Source: Halomonas korlensis (GTDB taxonomy: Bacteria > Pseudomonadota > Gammaproteobacteria > Pseudomonadales > Halomonadaceae). From it: a stretch of DNA of 64,000 bases. The translations under genes were made by a program, and so were the position numbers. The stretch is from NCBI RefSeq assembly GCF_900116705.1, contig NZ_FPBP01000012.1, forward strand, positions 50,406 through 114,405, read 5' to 3'. A model generated the notes under the pieces. The model did not search any database and had not been told where the DNA came from. It worked only from the letters and a program-made list of their open reading frames with translations. Shown here one piece after another: positions 9,798 to 19,364 of this stretch (positions are counted from its first letter, which is position 1; each line of letters starts with the position of its first letter).

Positions 9798-11192
9798 ATG
9801 GATGCCCTGCTGACCGACATCGAGGCCCTGGTAGGCGCCGGCAACGTCCTGACAGGCGAGGATGTCAGCCGGCGGCCGGTAGACTGGCTCAGCGGCGCGT
9901 CGTGTCGAGGGCGGGCCATCGTGCGCCCCGCCTCGACCGAGGAACTCGCCGCGGTGATGCGCCTGTGCCACGCCGCACGCCAGCCCGTGGTCGCCCATGG
10001 CGGCCTTACCGGCCTGGTGCATGGCGCCGACGTCGAACCCGACGAGCTAGCCATATCGCTGGAGCGCCTGACGGCCATCGAGCATATCGACCCCATCGGC
10101 GCCACCCTGACCGTGCAGGCCGGCGCGCCCCTGCAGGCTGTTCAGGAAGCCGCCGAGGCGGTGGGCCTGCAGTTTGCGCTCGACCTAGGCGCCCGCGGCA
10201 GCTGCACCATCGGCGGCAACATCGCCACCAACGCTGGCGGGGTGCGGGTGATCCGCTACGGCATGATGCGCCAGCAGGTGCTGGGGCTCGAAGCCGTGCT
10301 CGCCGATGGCAGCGTGGTCAGCTCGATGAGCCGCATGCTCAAGAACAACGCCGGCTTCGACCTCAAGCAACTCTTCATCGGCAGCGAAGGCACGCTGGGA
10401 ATCGTCACCCGCGCGGTGCTGCGGCTGCATCCGGCCACGCCCGACGTACAGACTGCACTGGTGGCCTGCGACTCGTTCAAGGCACTCACCGGCCTGCTCG
10501 CCCGGATGGGCAATGCACTGGGGGGCAGCCTGGCGGCCTTCGAGGTGATGTGGCAAAGCCACTATCGGCTGCTGACCACCGAGAGCGGACGGCATACCCC
10601 ACCGATTGCCCCCGAGGCACCCTTCTTCGTCATTGTGGAATCGCTGGGCCAGGATTCTCATCACCATACCCGGCTGTTCTCGGAATCGCTTGAAGCGGCC
10701 CTGGAAGACGAGCTGATCAGTGATGCGGTCATTGCCCATTCCGCTATCCAACGACAAGGTATCTGGGCGATACGCGAGGACATCGAGGGGCTGATCGCCG
10801 CACTCACCCCCTTGCTCACTTTCGACGTGAGCCTGCCGATCCATGAGATGGCCGACTATATCGTCGCGCTCGAAGCGGCGCTCATCCGCGAATGGCCCGC
10901 GGCACGTCTGGTCACCTTCGGCCATCTGGGCGACGGCAACCTGCATCTTTCCATCAGCGTCGGCAGCGCCGACCCCGAAACTCGCCGCGCCGTGGAGCAA
11001 TGCGTTTACACGCCCCTGGCGGCGTTGGGTGGCTCCGTGTCCGCCGAACACGGCATCGGCCTGGAGAAGCGCGATTACCTGGCACTGTCGCGCACCCCGG
11101 AAGAGATCGCCCTGATGCATACGCTCAAGCAGGCCCTCGACCCCCACCACCTGCTCAATCGCCACAAGGTGCTGGCCCATTACTCTGGATGA
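9798..11192 (+). CDS. FAD-linked oxidase, GlcD/D-2-hydroxyacid dehydrogenase type
   Basis: A 464-aa flavoprotein of the VAO/PCMH family. The start at 9798 follows GGAAG and gives a normal N-terminus. The FAD-binding half includes IVRPASTEELAAVMRLC, PVVAHGGLTGLVHGA and GARGSCTIGGNIATNAGG. The cap and C-terminal domain show FGHLGDGNLHLSI and SAEHGIGLEKRDYL. Family members oxidise D-lactate, glycolate or D-2-hydroxyglutarate and pass electrons to a quinone or ETF. The gene is 55 bp behind the peptide transporter and overlaps the next gene by 4 bp, so it is probably in the same transcription unit. The substrate is unknown. Confidence 0.88.
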   Translation: MDALLTDIEALVGAGNVLTGEDVSRRPVDWLSGASCRGRAIVRPASTEELAAVMRLCHAARQPVVAHGGLTGLVHGADVEPDELAISLERLTAIEHIDPIGATLTVQAGAPLQAVQEAAEAVGLQFALDLGARGSCTIGGNIATNAGGVRVIRYGMMRQQVLGLEAVLADGSVVSSMSRMLKNNAGFDLKQLFIGSEGTLGIVTRAVLRLHPATPDVQTALVACDSFKALTGLLARMGNALGGSLAAFEVMWQSHYRLLTTESGRHTPPIAPEAPFFVIVESLGQDSHHHTRLFSESLEAALEDELISDAVIAHSAIQRQGIWAIREDIEGLIAALTPLLTFDVSLPIHEMADYIVALEAALIREWPAARLVTFGHLGDGNLHLSISVGSADPETRRAVEQCVYTPLAALGGSVSAEHGIGLEKRDYLALSRTPEEIALMHTLKQALDPHHLLNRHKVLAHYSG

Positions 11193-12133
11193 ATCGCTCC
11201 ATGTCACTTCCCATCGCTCAGCGACTCCAGGGTGTCCTGGTCGACCGTCCACTTCTCGGCTCCTTGATGCTGATCGGTGCCATCGGCCTGTTCTGGGGCG
11301 GCAACTGGCCGGCGGTGCGCTTCATCCTTATGGACCTGCCTCCGTTCACCCTGCGCGCGATCGGCTTCAGTGCCGGGGCGATCATGCTGCTGGGCTGGGC
11401 GCGAATCACTGGCCTGCCACTTCGCGTTCCACGCAAGGAATGGCCCTGGCTCATCGTCACGGGCCTGTTCACCATTCTCGGCTTCAACCTGGGCACCGCC
11501 TTCGCGCAACTGCGCATGCCGACTTCCCAGGCGGCGATCATCGCCTTCACCATGCCCTGCTGGGCGGCGCTGATGGCGTGGGCGCTGCTCGACGAGCGCA
11601 TCAGCCGCCGTCAGTGGCTGGGGCTCACTACCGGCCAGATGGGTTTGATCGTACTGCTCGGGCCCACCGCGCTCGAGGCGGGCATCGAGGAGCTTATCGG
11701 ACCCATGATCGTCATCGGCGCGGCGCTTTCCTGGGCGCTGGGCACCGTGCTGATCAAGCGACGCGGCCGCTGGGAGAGCCATCCGGTGGTCATCACCGGC
11801 TGGCAATTCGCCCTCTGCGCGCTGCCGATGCTCTGGCTGATGGCCTGGCGGGAGTCGCCCTCACCGCTCAACGACTGGCGCGACAGCACCTGGCTGGCGC
11901 TCGGCTATCACTTGGTGTTCTCGATCTGCCTGGCGCAGATGCTGTGGTTTCGTAACGTCAATCGCCTGACCCTGGCACAATCGACCGTCAGCACCCTGAT
12001 CATTCCGGTGATCGGCGTCGGCAGTGCCATCGTGCTGCTCGGTGAGCCTTTCACACTCAGGGTCCTGCTGGCCCTGCTGCTGATTCTCGGCGCCATCGCC
12101 ATCGTCATGCTCAACAAGAGGCCTCGGCCATGA
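11189..12133 (+). CDS. DMT-superfamily (EamA) transporter
   Basis: A 314-aa membrane protein with about ten hydrophobic helices arranged as two EamA repeats (GLFWGGNWPAVRFIL in the first, GAALSWALGTVLIKRRGRW opening the second). Many such proteins export amino acids or metabolites. The first ATG overlaps the upstream stop (ATGA at 11189-11192); an alternative ATG lies at 11201. It is also coupled by ATGA to the following acetyltransferase. Substrate not predictable. Confidence 0.87.
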   Translation: MNRSMSLPIAQRLQGVLVDRPLLGSLMLIGAIGLFWGGNWPAVRFILMDLPPFTLRAIGFSAGAIMLLGWARITGLPLRVPRKEWPWLIVTGLFTILGFNLGTAFAQLRMPTSQAAIIAFTMPCWAALMAWALLDERISRRQWLGLTTGQMGLIVLLGPTALEAGIEELIGPMIVIGAALSWALGTVLIKRRGRWESHPVVITGWQFALCALPMLWLMAWRESPSPLNDWRDSTWLALGYHLVFSICLAQMLWFRNVNRLTLAQSTVSTLIIPVIGVGSAIVLLGEPFTLRVLLALLLILGAIAIVMLNKRPRP

Positions 12134-12576
12134 CCCTTCGACTCGCCACGCCCACCCCCGCCGACCGGCCGGACTGGATGCGGCTCTATCACGGCTATGC
12201 CGAGTATTACGGCATGCCCATGAACGACACCATCCTGACTACCGTGTGGGACTGGCTTCAGGCGCCCGATGAGCCCCTGCAGGGCCGCCTGGCGCGCAAC
12301 GCCGAAGGCACGGCGATCGGGTTGATGCACTTTCGCGCCATGCCCTCGCCGCTGCGTGGCGCCAAAATCGGCTTTCTCGATGATCTCTATGTCGACCCGG
12401 CCCATCGCGGCCGCGGTGCCGTCGACGCCATGCTCGAGGCCCTGCGCGAGGAAGCCCGCCGCCAGGGGTGGCCGTTCGTGCGCTGGATCACCAAGGAGCA
12501 GAACTACCGTGCCAGGGGCGTCTATGACCGCCACGCCACGCGAACCGACTGGCTGACCTATCAGTTAGACGTCTGA
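12130..12576 (+). CDS. GNAT N-acetyltransferase
   Basis: A 148-aa cytoplasmic acetyl-CoA-dependent acyltransferase. Motif A is recognisable (IGFLDDLYVDPAHRGRGAVD), with FVRWITKEQNYRARGVYDR as the C-terminal motif B region. Family members acetylate small amines, amino acids or proteins. It overlaps the exporter gene by 4 bp and precedes an aminotransferase, so a role in modifying an amine or amino acid from the same pathway is possible but not shown. Confidence 0.88.
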   Translation: MTLRLATPTPADRPDWMRLYHGYAEYYGMPMNDTILTTVWDWLQAPDEPLQGRLARNAEGTAIGLMHFRAMPSPLRGAKIGFLDDLYVDPAHRGRGAVDAMLEALREEARRQGWPFVRWITKEQNYRARGVYDRHATRTDWLTYQLDV

Positions 12577-12660
12577 TAGCAGCCCGACATCTGATGACAA
12601 TGTGATGTCTGATTGACGACGCCGACACCATCCGCTAACCGCTTTTTTCCAGGAGGCCCC

Positions 12661-13764
12661 ATGCCCCGCTATCCCGATCATCTGCAAGGCGACGGCCCGA
12701 GCAACCCTTTTCCCGGCATCAAGGTGCTGGAGCGGCGCCTGGGGCGCGAGATTCCCCACCGCCTGGGCTCCAATGAAGGACTCGACATGCCCCACCGCGC
12801 CCTTCGCGCGCACTTCGGCGACGCCATGGTCGAGCACGCCTACTGCTATGGCGATGCCGAGGTGCTCGGGGTGCGTCGGCGGGTGTCGGCGCAGCAGGGA
12901 ATCCCGCTCGACGCGCTACTCGTCGATGCCGGCGCCGACAGCCTGATCGCCTTGGCCCTGCGCGGGCTGGCCCCCATGGGTACCACAGTGATCGCCAGCG
13001 CCGGCACCTACCCCACCTTCGGCTATTTCGCCCAGGGGCAGGGATGTGAACTGGTGGAAGCCGACTATGACGAAGGCCCCGGGCACCTGGCGCCGGACCT
13101 GGCGGCCCTGCAGCGCCTGGCACATGAACGGAAGGCGCGGCTGGTCTACCTGGCCAACCCGGATAACCCCACCGGCCATCTGCATTCCGACGCGGCAATT
13201 CGCAAGCTGCGTGCCGGCCTGCCCGAGGATTGCTGGTTGTTGCTCGACGAGGCCTATCACGATTTTCGCGCCGACGCCGAGGCCCCCTTCAGCCGCGAGG
13301 TACTGCCCGGGGTGGTCCGGCTGAGGACGCTCTCCAAGGCCCACGGCATGGCGGGAATGCGCATCGGCTATGCCATCGCCGAACCCGAGACGCTCGCGGT
13401 ACTGATGAAGGTGCGCATTCATTACGCCGTGTCGACCCTCACCCAGGCCGCCGCCGAAGTGGTACTCGACCACCCGGAAGAAACCCGCGCCCACATCGAG
13501 GCGGTATGCGAGCGTCGCGAACGCCTGGCCGAGCATTTTCGCTCACTGGGCGCCGATGTGCTGCCCAGTGCCACGAACTTCATCGGCATCCGCATGGCCA
13601 ATGCAGACCTGGCCAAGCGTATTCACGCCGAACTGCTGGAGGCCGGCAAGCTGATAGCCCGGCCCGCTCACCCCGGGCTCGGTCATGTACTGCGCATTAC
13701 CGCCGTGGAAGATGCGCTGGTGCCGGGCAGGCTATCAATACTCGAGCGGACGCTAAGCAGCTAG
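12661..13764 (+). CDS. PLP aminotransferase, class I/II (HisC-like)
   Basis: A 367-aa fold-type I aminotransferase. The start at 12661 is set by AGGAGG 5 bp upstream. The PLP features are intact: LANPDNPTGHL, LLLDEAYHDF, and the Schiff-base lysine in TLSKAHGMAGMRIGY. It resembles histidinol-phosphate aminotransferases, but no his genes are nearby. It could act in amino-acid catabolism with the upstream enzymes; the 84-bp gap before it leaves operon membership open. Confidence 0.88.
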   Translation: MPRYPDHLQGDGPSNPFPGIKVLERRLGREIPHRLGSNEGLDMPHRALRAHFGDAMVEHAYCYGDAEVLGVRRRVSAQQGIPLDALLVDAGADSLIALALRGLAPMGTTVIASAGTYPTFGYFAQGQGCELVEADYDEGPGHLAPDLAALQRLAHERKARLVYLANPDNPTGHLHSDAAIRKLRAGLPEDCWLLLDEAYHDFRADAEAPFSREVLPGVVRLRTLSKAHGMAGMRIGYAIAEPETLAVLMKVRIHYAVSTLTQAAAEVVLDHPEETRAHIEAVCERRERLAEHFRSLGADVLPSATNFIGIRMANADLAKRIHAELLEAGKLIARPAHPGLGHVLRITAVEDALVPGRLSILERTLSS

Positions 13765-13773
13765 CGGACCAAA

Positions 13774-14691
13774 CTAGAACGCCTCATCGAGCGGTTCGAG
13801 CGGGTCCCAGTCCGAGCGGTTGGCCAAGAATTCCGGCCGTGGCCGGTTGCCACAGTAGGGGGCCTGGAGGGTGTTCTCGACACTGTTATAGACGAAGAAC
13901 AGGTTGCTCCTCGGCCAGCAGGACATGTTCATGTTCGAGCCGTGCATGGTATTGCACTCGAATATCACCAGCGAGCCGGACGGGCCCTTGGGCGCCTCGA
14001 TGTCGTTGTTCAGCATCAACTCGCGCAGGCTGCTCTGCGGCGGCACGCCGACTTCCTGGCTCTTCAGCGATTCCTTGTAATTGTTCTCAGGCGTGCGGCC
14101 CACGCAAGGCACGAAATAGCGATGCGAACCGGGAATCAGCATCAACGGCCCGTTGAACTCGCCATTGTCGGTGAGCACGATCGAACAGCTCAGGGCACGC
14201 ATGCGGGGCATGCCATCCTCGCTGTGCCAGGTCTCGAAGTCGGAGTGCCATTCGAACCCCTTGCCCTTGAAACCGGGCTTGTAGTTGATGCGCGATTGAT
14301 GAATATACACATCACTGCCCAGCAACTGCTTGACGATGGCGAGAAGCCGCGGATCCCGGGTGAGCTTGCTGAAGCGCTCGGACACTTCATGAATGCCGAA
14401 AATGGTACGAATTTCTTCCCGCCCCGGCTCGAGCACCGTGCCTTCCGACAACTTCAGGTCTGGGTCGTCCTCGAAATCACGCAACTCCTGCAAGAAGGCT
14501 TCCATCTTCTCGCTGTCATAAAAGCCTTCGAAGGAGAGAAAACCCTTGCGCTCGTAATCCTCGATGTCCGTGTTGCTCAATGGCCCATCGGCGCGTTGTG
14601 ACTTATCGCCATAGACGACGGGATCAATACGCTCGAACATTCCCAGCTTTCGCTCCAAGCGAGTGGGAAAGAGATCTTGAGTATCATTCAT
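13774..14691 (-). CDS. ectD: Ectoine 5-hydroxylase
   Basis: A 305-aa Fe(II)/2-oxoglutarate dioxygenase converting ectoine to 5-hydroxyectoine in the cytoplasm. EctD hallmarks are present: the WHSDFETWHSEDGMPRMRAL segment with the iron ligands His and Asp, PLMLIPGSHRYFVPCVGRTP, and a distal histidine in CNTMHGSNMN. The start at 14691 (MNDTQDLF) is preferred over the slightly longer frame because it matches family N-termini. It is not linked to ectABC here, as is known for Halomonas. The 3' end faces the aminotransferase end with a 9-bp gap. Confidence 0.95.
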   Translation of the reverse strand: MNDTQDLFPTRLERKLGMFERIDPVVYGDKSQRADGPLSNTDIEDYERKGFLSFEGFYDSEKMEAFLQELRDFEDDPDLKLSEGTVLEPGREEIRTIFGIHEVSERFSKLTRDPRLLAIVKQLLGSDVYIHQSRINYKPGFKGKGFEWHSDFETWHSEDGMPRMRALSCSIVLTDNGEFNGPLMLIPGSHRYFVPCVGRTPENNYKESLKSQEVGVPPQSSLRELMLNNDIEAPKGPSGSLVIFECNTMHGSNMNMSCWPRSNLFFVYNSVENTLQAPYCGNRPRPEFLANRSDWDPLEPLDEAF

Positions 14692-14891
14692 GCCATATTC
14701 CTTTATTAGCACTAGTGTTGAATTCTAAATAAAACCTCCTTGCCTACGATAACTATCAAGCGGCGAGTCAGCAACACTGGCTCACCGTTCATCAGGCCAA
14801 GTGCCAGTTCCTGTAACACGTCAGACCGGGGAAACGTCAGCCGACTAGAACGTTATAAGTTACAAGTACTGGAGCGCATCAATAACTGACC

Positions 14892-16061
<1,170 letters not shown>

Positions 16062-16169
16062 GAGGCTACCTCCCAGTAGGTCGAGCTTGGTGATCCTTCA
16101 CGCGCTTTCGATGGATGAGTCGCATGACAAAACTGCCGAAGAGCAGACGCCCCCCGGCAGCGGTGTAAT

Positions 16170-16235
16170 CAAGTCAACATGCCTTTCGATACACAAGTCG
16201 ACATGCCTTTGGACAGGTCAGCCGACATGCCTTAC
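16170..16235. repeat. Three imperfect direct repeats upstream of the dehydrogenase
   Basis: CAAGTCAACATGCCTTT (16170-16186), CAAGTCGACATGCCTTT (16194-16210) and CAGCCGACATGCCTTAC (16219-16235) recur at 24-25 bp spacing, between the start of the zinc dehydrogenase and the end of the small gene at 16232. Regular spacing upstream of a gene could mean protein-binding sites; a simple local duplication is the alternative. Confidence 0.6.
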
Positions 16236-16429
16236 AGCTTCTGCTTCAGCAGGCTTTTTGCCTGTTCTGCAATATCGGTGTATTGCCTGGATACGTTGTC
16301 GAAAAACTCCTTGGCTTCCTGATCCGAGCCCGCATCCGAAGAATACTGCCGGCTTAAATCAGCGCCCTGTAACGCATGATAAAGCGTGCTGACCAGATCG
16401 AAATCCTTATCCTTCATCGGGCTAGCCAT
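16232..16429 (-). CDS. Small conserved-type protein, function unknown
   Basis: A 65-aa soluble protein beginning MASPMKDKDF. The start at 16429 is fixed by a strong AAGGAGG five bases upstream; a longer frame from 16450 would contain that Shine-Dalgarno site. It is polar, predicted helical (AKEFFDNVSRQY, IAEQAKSLLKQ) and lacks membrane segments. It lies between the zinc dehydrogenase and a KGG-repeat stress protein on the same strand. I do not recognise the family; by company it may be a stress-induced protein. Confidence 0.7.
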   Translation of the reverse strand: MASPMKDKDFDLVSTLYHALQGADLSRQYSSDAGSDQEAKEFFDNVSRQYTDIAEQAKSLLKQKL

Positions 16430-16474
16430 ACAAACCTCCTTATTTGTCATCCGGTCGTACTGACGGTAACGCTA

Positions 16475-16627
16475 CTAACTCTTCCCTCCTTTCTTTCCGG
16501 CCTTGGCAGCGCGGTCGGGGTCATTGGCGAAATTACCACCACTTTGTTGACCGCCCTTCTTGCCGGCTTCCGAGGCCTTCTTGGGGTCGTCAGCGAAATT
16601 ACCTGAGTTAGACTTCTTACCAGCCAT
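16475..16627 (-). CDS. KGG-motif small stress protein (con-10/YciG-like)
   Basis: A 50-aa, very hydrophilic protein made of two repeats of the form GNFADDPKKASEAGKKGG and GNFANDPDRAAKAGKKGG, the hallmark of the stress-induced KGG repeat family. The start at 16627 has AAGGAGA 7 bp upstream. Members are intrinsically disordered and induced by stationary phase, desiccation or acid in other bacteria. The gene is only 153 bp and easily missed. Confidence 0.85.
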   Translation of the reverse strand: MAGKKSNSGNFADDPKKASEAGKKGGQQSGGNFANDPDRAAKAGKKGGKS

Positions 16628-16805
16628 GGTCTATCTCCTTAACAATATATCATTAATCAAGAAAATCCCTTTACTGGCTGGAACCACGCAACTGGCGTTG
16701 CCAGTAATTTCAACTTCTAGCTGCCAAGCGCTAAAACTTCAAGTAACGCCACGCTGAATGGTAAAGATGCCGCATTGCTCGTCAGGCTGAGCCTGGTCAG
16801 GAGGA

Positions 16806-18209
16806 TCAGCGCTCCCAGGGTGGTGCCCCGAGGATCTCGAGACTATTGCCGAGGTGATTCTCGATGGCCTGCCCGATCGCCAGCAGGCGCGCGTCCTGCC
16901 AAGGCGCGGCCATGATCTGCAAGCCCACCGGCATGCCTGCCGCGTCCTTGCCCACCGGCAGGGTCAGCGCGCAAAGCCCCATGAAGTTGCCCACCACGGT
17001 ATTGCGCAGCGCGTGCATGTTGGCCTTCGGGTAAGCCCCTTCCGGCTCTAGGCTCGCAAGCGTCGGCGGCGTGATGGCAACGGTCGGCGTCAGCAGGGCA
17101 TCGACCCCCGCCAGGCTTGCCGCGGCGCTAGCGCAAAGCGACTCGATCACGCCTCGCCGGCGCACGTACTCCCAGGCCGGCATGTCATCGGCGGCCTTGA
17201 CCCGAGCCGCGACATTGGGATCGAGCGTGGCGATCATCTCGGGCAGCTCGGTATGCAGGAAGGCCGCCAGCTCGACCGCGGCCAGGCCACCCTGCTGGAA
17301 CAGCGCGAAGGTCTCGTCGGTGCGCGGCAGATCGAGCGTGACGATCCGCGCCCCGGCTGCCTCAAGCTGGCGGATCGCCGTCTGAATCGCCTCGGCGATG
17401 CCCGGGCTGCAATCGTCCCAGAAAAAGGCCTCGGGCACCCCGAAGGTCAGATCCGCCAGATAGGGCGTTGCCGGTACGCTGGAGCGTTGTAACGTCAGCT
17501 CGCCGTCGAGGGCCGCGAAGGCAAAGGCCAGGTCATCGACGCTGCGCGCCAGCAAGCCGGGCGTATCCAGGGTCGACGACAACGGCACGATCTGCTGCGT
17601 CGACCAGCGCCCCGCGGTGGTCTTGAGCCCCGCCACTCCGGTCATCGAAGCGGGAACCCGCACCGAGCCGGCGGTGTCGGTCCCCAGCGCCAGCGCGGCG
17701 GTGCCGCTGACCAGCGAGACCCCGGCCCCCGCACTCGAACCGCCCGGTGCGCGATGCTCGCGCGGATCCCAGGGATTGCGCGGCGCACCCCAGTGCGCGT
17801 TGGTGCCCAGGCCGCCGAAGGCGAATTCCACCGTGTGGGTCTTGCCCATCACGCTGGGCAACTGGCGCATCAAGGTCGATATCATCGGGCCGGGCCGCTC
17901 CCAGCGCTCGGGCAGACGACGCGACGCCCCCGCATAGGTCGGCAGGCCCGCCACGGCGTAGATGTCCTTGATCGAGATCGGAATGCCCATCATCGGGCCG
18001 CTGTCGCCGCCGCCGGCGAGCACCGCGTCGGTCGCCGTCGCTGCTTTCACCGCCGCCTCGCCATTCCAGGTCAGATAGGCGTGGTCATGCTCGCCACGCC
18101 GCGCAAAATTGTCAGCTGCCGCCTCGGCGAGTTGCGCAGCACTCAGGGAGCCATTGCGCAGCCTGGCGTGCTGCTCGCGCAGCGGAAGGAAGATCGGAGC
18201 CTCATGCAT
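16806..18209 (-). CDS. Amidase (amidase-signature family)
   Basis: A 467-aa cytoplasmic hydrolase with the Ser-cisSer-Lys triad of the amidase-signature family: Lys in PISIKDIYAV, cis-Ser in the glycine-rich GGSSAGAGVS, and the nucleophile in DTAGSVRVPAS. It converts amides to acids and ammonia; related enzymes include glutamyl-tRNA amidotransferase subunit A and AtzF-like hydrolases. No gatB/C neighbours, so a catabolic role is likelier. A stump of a GntR/FCD regulator lies divergently upstream at 18246-18383. Confidence 0.88.
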   Translation of the reverse strand: MHEAPIFLPLREQHARLRNGSLSAAQLAEAAADNFARRGEHDHAYLTWNGEAAVKAATATDAVLAGGGDSGPMMGIPISIKDIYAVAGLPTYAGASRRLPERWERPGPMISTLMRQLPSVMGKTHTVEFAFGGLGTNAHWGAPRNPWDPREHRAPGGSSAGAGVSLVSGTAALALGTDTAGSVRVPASMTGVAGLKTTAGRWSTQQIVPLSSTLDTPGLLARSVDDLAFAFAALDGELTLQRSSVPATPYLADLTFGVPEAFFWDDCSPGIAEAIQTAIRQLEAAGARIVTLDLPRTDETFALFQQGGLAAVELAAFLHTELPEMIATLDPNVAARVKAADDMPAWEYVRRRGVIESLCASAAASLAGVDALLTPTVAITPPTLASLEPEGAYPKANMHALRNTVVGNFMGLCALTLPVGKDAAGMPVGLQIMAAPWQDARLLAIGQAIENHLGNSLEILGAPPWER

Positions 18210-18245
18210 AGTAGGACCTTTTGTCGTTATTAGGATGAACTATCG

Positions 18246-18383
18246 ATGGTGCTCGAACGGCTAGCCAGACATCAAGCGATCTATGCCGCCTTCCAGGCGG
18301 GAGATGCCAGCGGCGTGCAGGCGGCGATCGCGGAAAGCCGCAAAAGTTGGGAGACCAATCTGACCTATCGCGATGAGGGTTAG
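18246..18383 (+). pseudogene. C-terminal stump of a GntR/FCD regulator
   Basis: The 45-codon frame starting at 18246 (ARHQAIYAAFQAGDASGVQA) matches the last two helices of FCD domains, where a His precedes IxxAhxxGDxxxA. No winged-helix domain lies upstream because the divergent amidase starts there. Its stop overlaps the stop of the membrane gene on the other strand. I infer the remnant of an amidase regulator lost by deletion. Confidence 0.6.
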
Positions 18384-18901
18384 CGATTGCTGGCCCGGTA
18401 GCACCGCCAGCGCGCCAGCAAATTGATCGCCGCGAGCCCCAGCAGCCCGACGGCGGCCCAGCCCAGTACGCTGACCAGGGCGTGGTAGCCCGCGGGCACC
18501 TCGCTCGGCCGCTGGGTCATGCCGAACTGCGCCAGGCGGGTCAAGCCGTAGAGCAATGACGCCAGCAGCGAAAGCGGCACCGCAAAGCGCCAGTGTGACA
18601 GCCATACCGTCAGCCCCCAGGGCTCGGCCGGTTTGGCGGGCTTGCGGGCACGCGTCGCGGCGGGTTTTCTAGGCTTCGCTTTTGCAGATGTTGCCTTGCT
18701 GGCCGCGGCCTTGCTGGCAGGGGCTTTTCTCGGCGTGGCTTTCTTTGGTGTCGCCGGGCGCTTCGGCCGCTGCTTGCGACGCGCCGCGCTCTTGCTGCCC
18801 GGCAGGCGCCCGAGCGCCCACTGGCCGCTGCGCCATAATATCCAGCCAAAGGTAAAACTAACGGACAGCAACAGGCCGCCCATTACCATGAAATACGCCA
18901 T
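18380..18901 (-). CDS. Membrane protein with Lys/Ala/Pro-rich linker
   Basis: A 173-aa protein of unknown function. One hydrophobic helix (about residues 5-24) is followed by a strongly basic segment from about 35 to 92 built of KxA/KP repeats such as ATPKKATPRKAPASKAAASK. Two to three more helices come after it (about 104-122, 140-163). The basic segment resembles histone-H1-like AlgP repeats and should be cytoplasmic. No family recognised for the whole. No operon partners; its 3' end overlaps the regulator stump by 4 bp. Confidence 0.65.
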   Translation of the reverse strand: MAYFMVMGGLLLSVSFTFGWILWRSGQWALGRLPGSKSAARRKQRPKRPATPKKATPRKAPASKAAASKATSAKAKPRKPAATRARKPAKPAEPWGLTVWLSHWRFAVPLSLLASLLYGLTRLAQFGMTQRPSEVPAGYHALVSVLGWAAVGLLGLAAINLLARWRCYRASNR

Positions 18902-19048
18902 GCGGGTCCTTGATGTCGTCGGAGATGGCTAGTTTGCCATATCCCCCACCGGGGCTGGCGAGCGAAACGCAGAGAAGACGTAGCGACGACGCCGCAACGC
19001 AAAACCTGTCGCTGTGCTTGGCCTAATCATGACCATTGCGATAAAGTG

Positions 19049-19065
19049 GTACGGAGTTTCCGTAC
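19049..19065. promoter_or_regulatory. Inverted repeat upstream of yefM-yoeB
   Basis: GTACGGA and TCCGTAC form a perfect 7-bp inverted repeat with a 3-bp spacer, 27 bp before the antitoxin start. YefM-type antitoxins autorepress through palindromes with a GTAC core, so this is a plausible operator. Confidence 0.5.
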
Positions 19066-19091
19066 GCAACGGTAAAGAGAGCGGTGAAGAG

Positions 19092-19364
19092 ATGGACGTT
19101 ATCAGTGTCAACAAATTCAGGGACAACCTGAAAAGCCTTGTCGAACAGGTAATTAGCAGACACGAACCCCTCAAGGTGACACGTCGTGCCGGGGAGGCGT
19201 TTGTCATTGTCAGTGCTGAGGACTGGGAAAGGGAGCAAGAAACGCTGCATGTTCTTCAAAACCGCGATTTGATGCAACAGATTGCGGTCTCCCTCGACAC
19301 CCACGGCAAAGACCTAGGATACACACCTGATAATGAGCAGATGAATGAGATCACTGGTATTTGA
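19092..19364 (+). CDS. yefM: YefM/Phd-family antitoxin
   Basis: A 90-aa antitoxin and autorepressor. The N-terminal DNA-binding domain is typical (MDVISVNKFRDNLKSLVEQV, HEPLKVTRRAGEAFVIVSAE), followed by a C-terminal toxin-wrapping tail. The start at 19092 gives the family-standard N-terminus; the upstream in-frame codons are not conserved. It overlaps the toxin gene by 20 bp. The pair should be bicistronic and autoregulated through the palindrome at 19049-19065. Confidence 0.9.
   Translation: MDVISVNKFRDNLKSLVEQVISRHEPLKVTRRAGEAFVIVSAEDWEREQETLHVLQNRDLMQQIAVSLDTHGKDLGYTPDNEQMNEITGI

Noticed and set aside
12661..13764. Naming the aminotransferase hisC
   Set aside because: It resembles HisC in fold, but there are no histidine genes nearby and the context is catabolic.
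16232..16450. Longer 72-aa version of the small protein starting at 16450
   Set aside because: The extra codons contain the strong AAGGAGG that serves the ATG at 16429.
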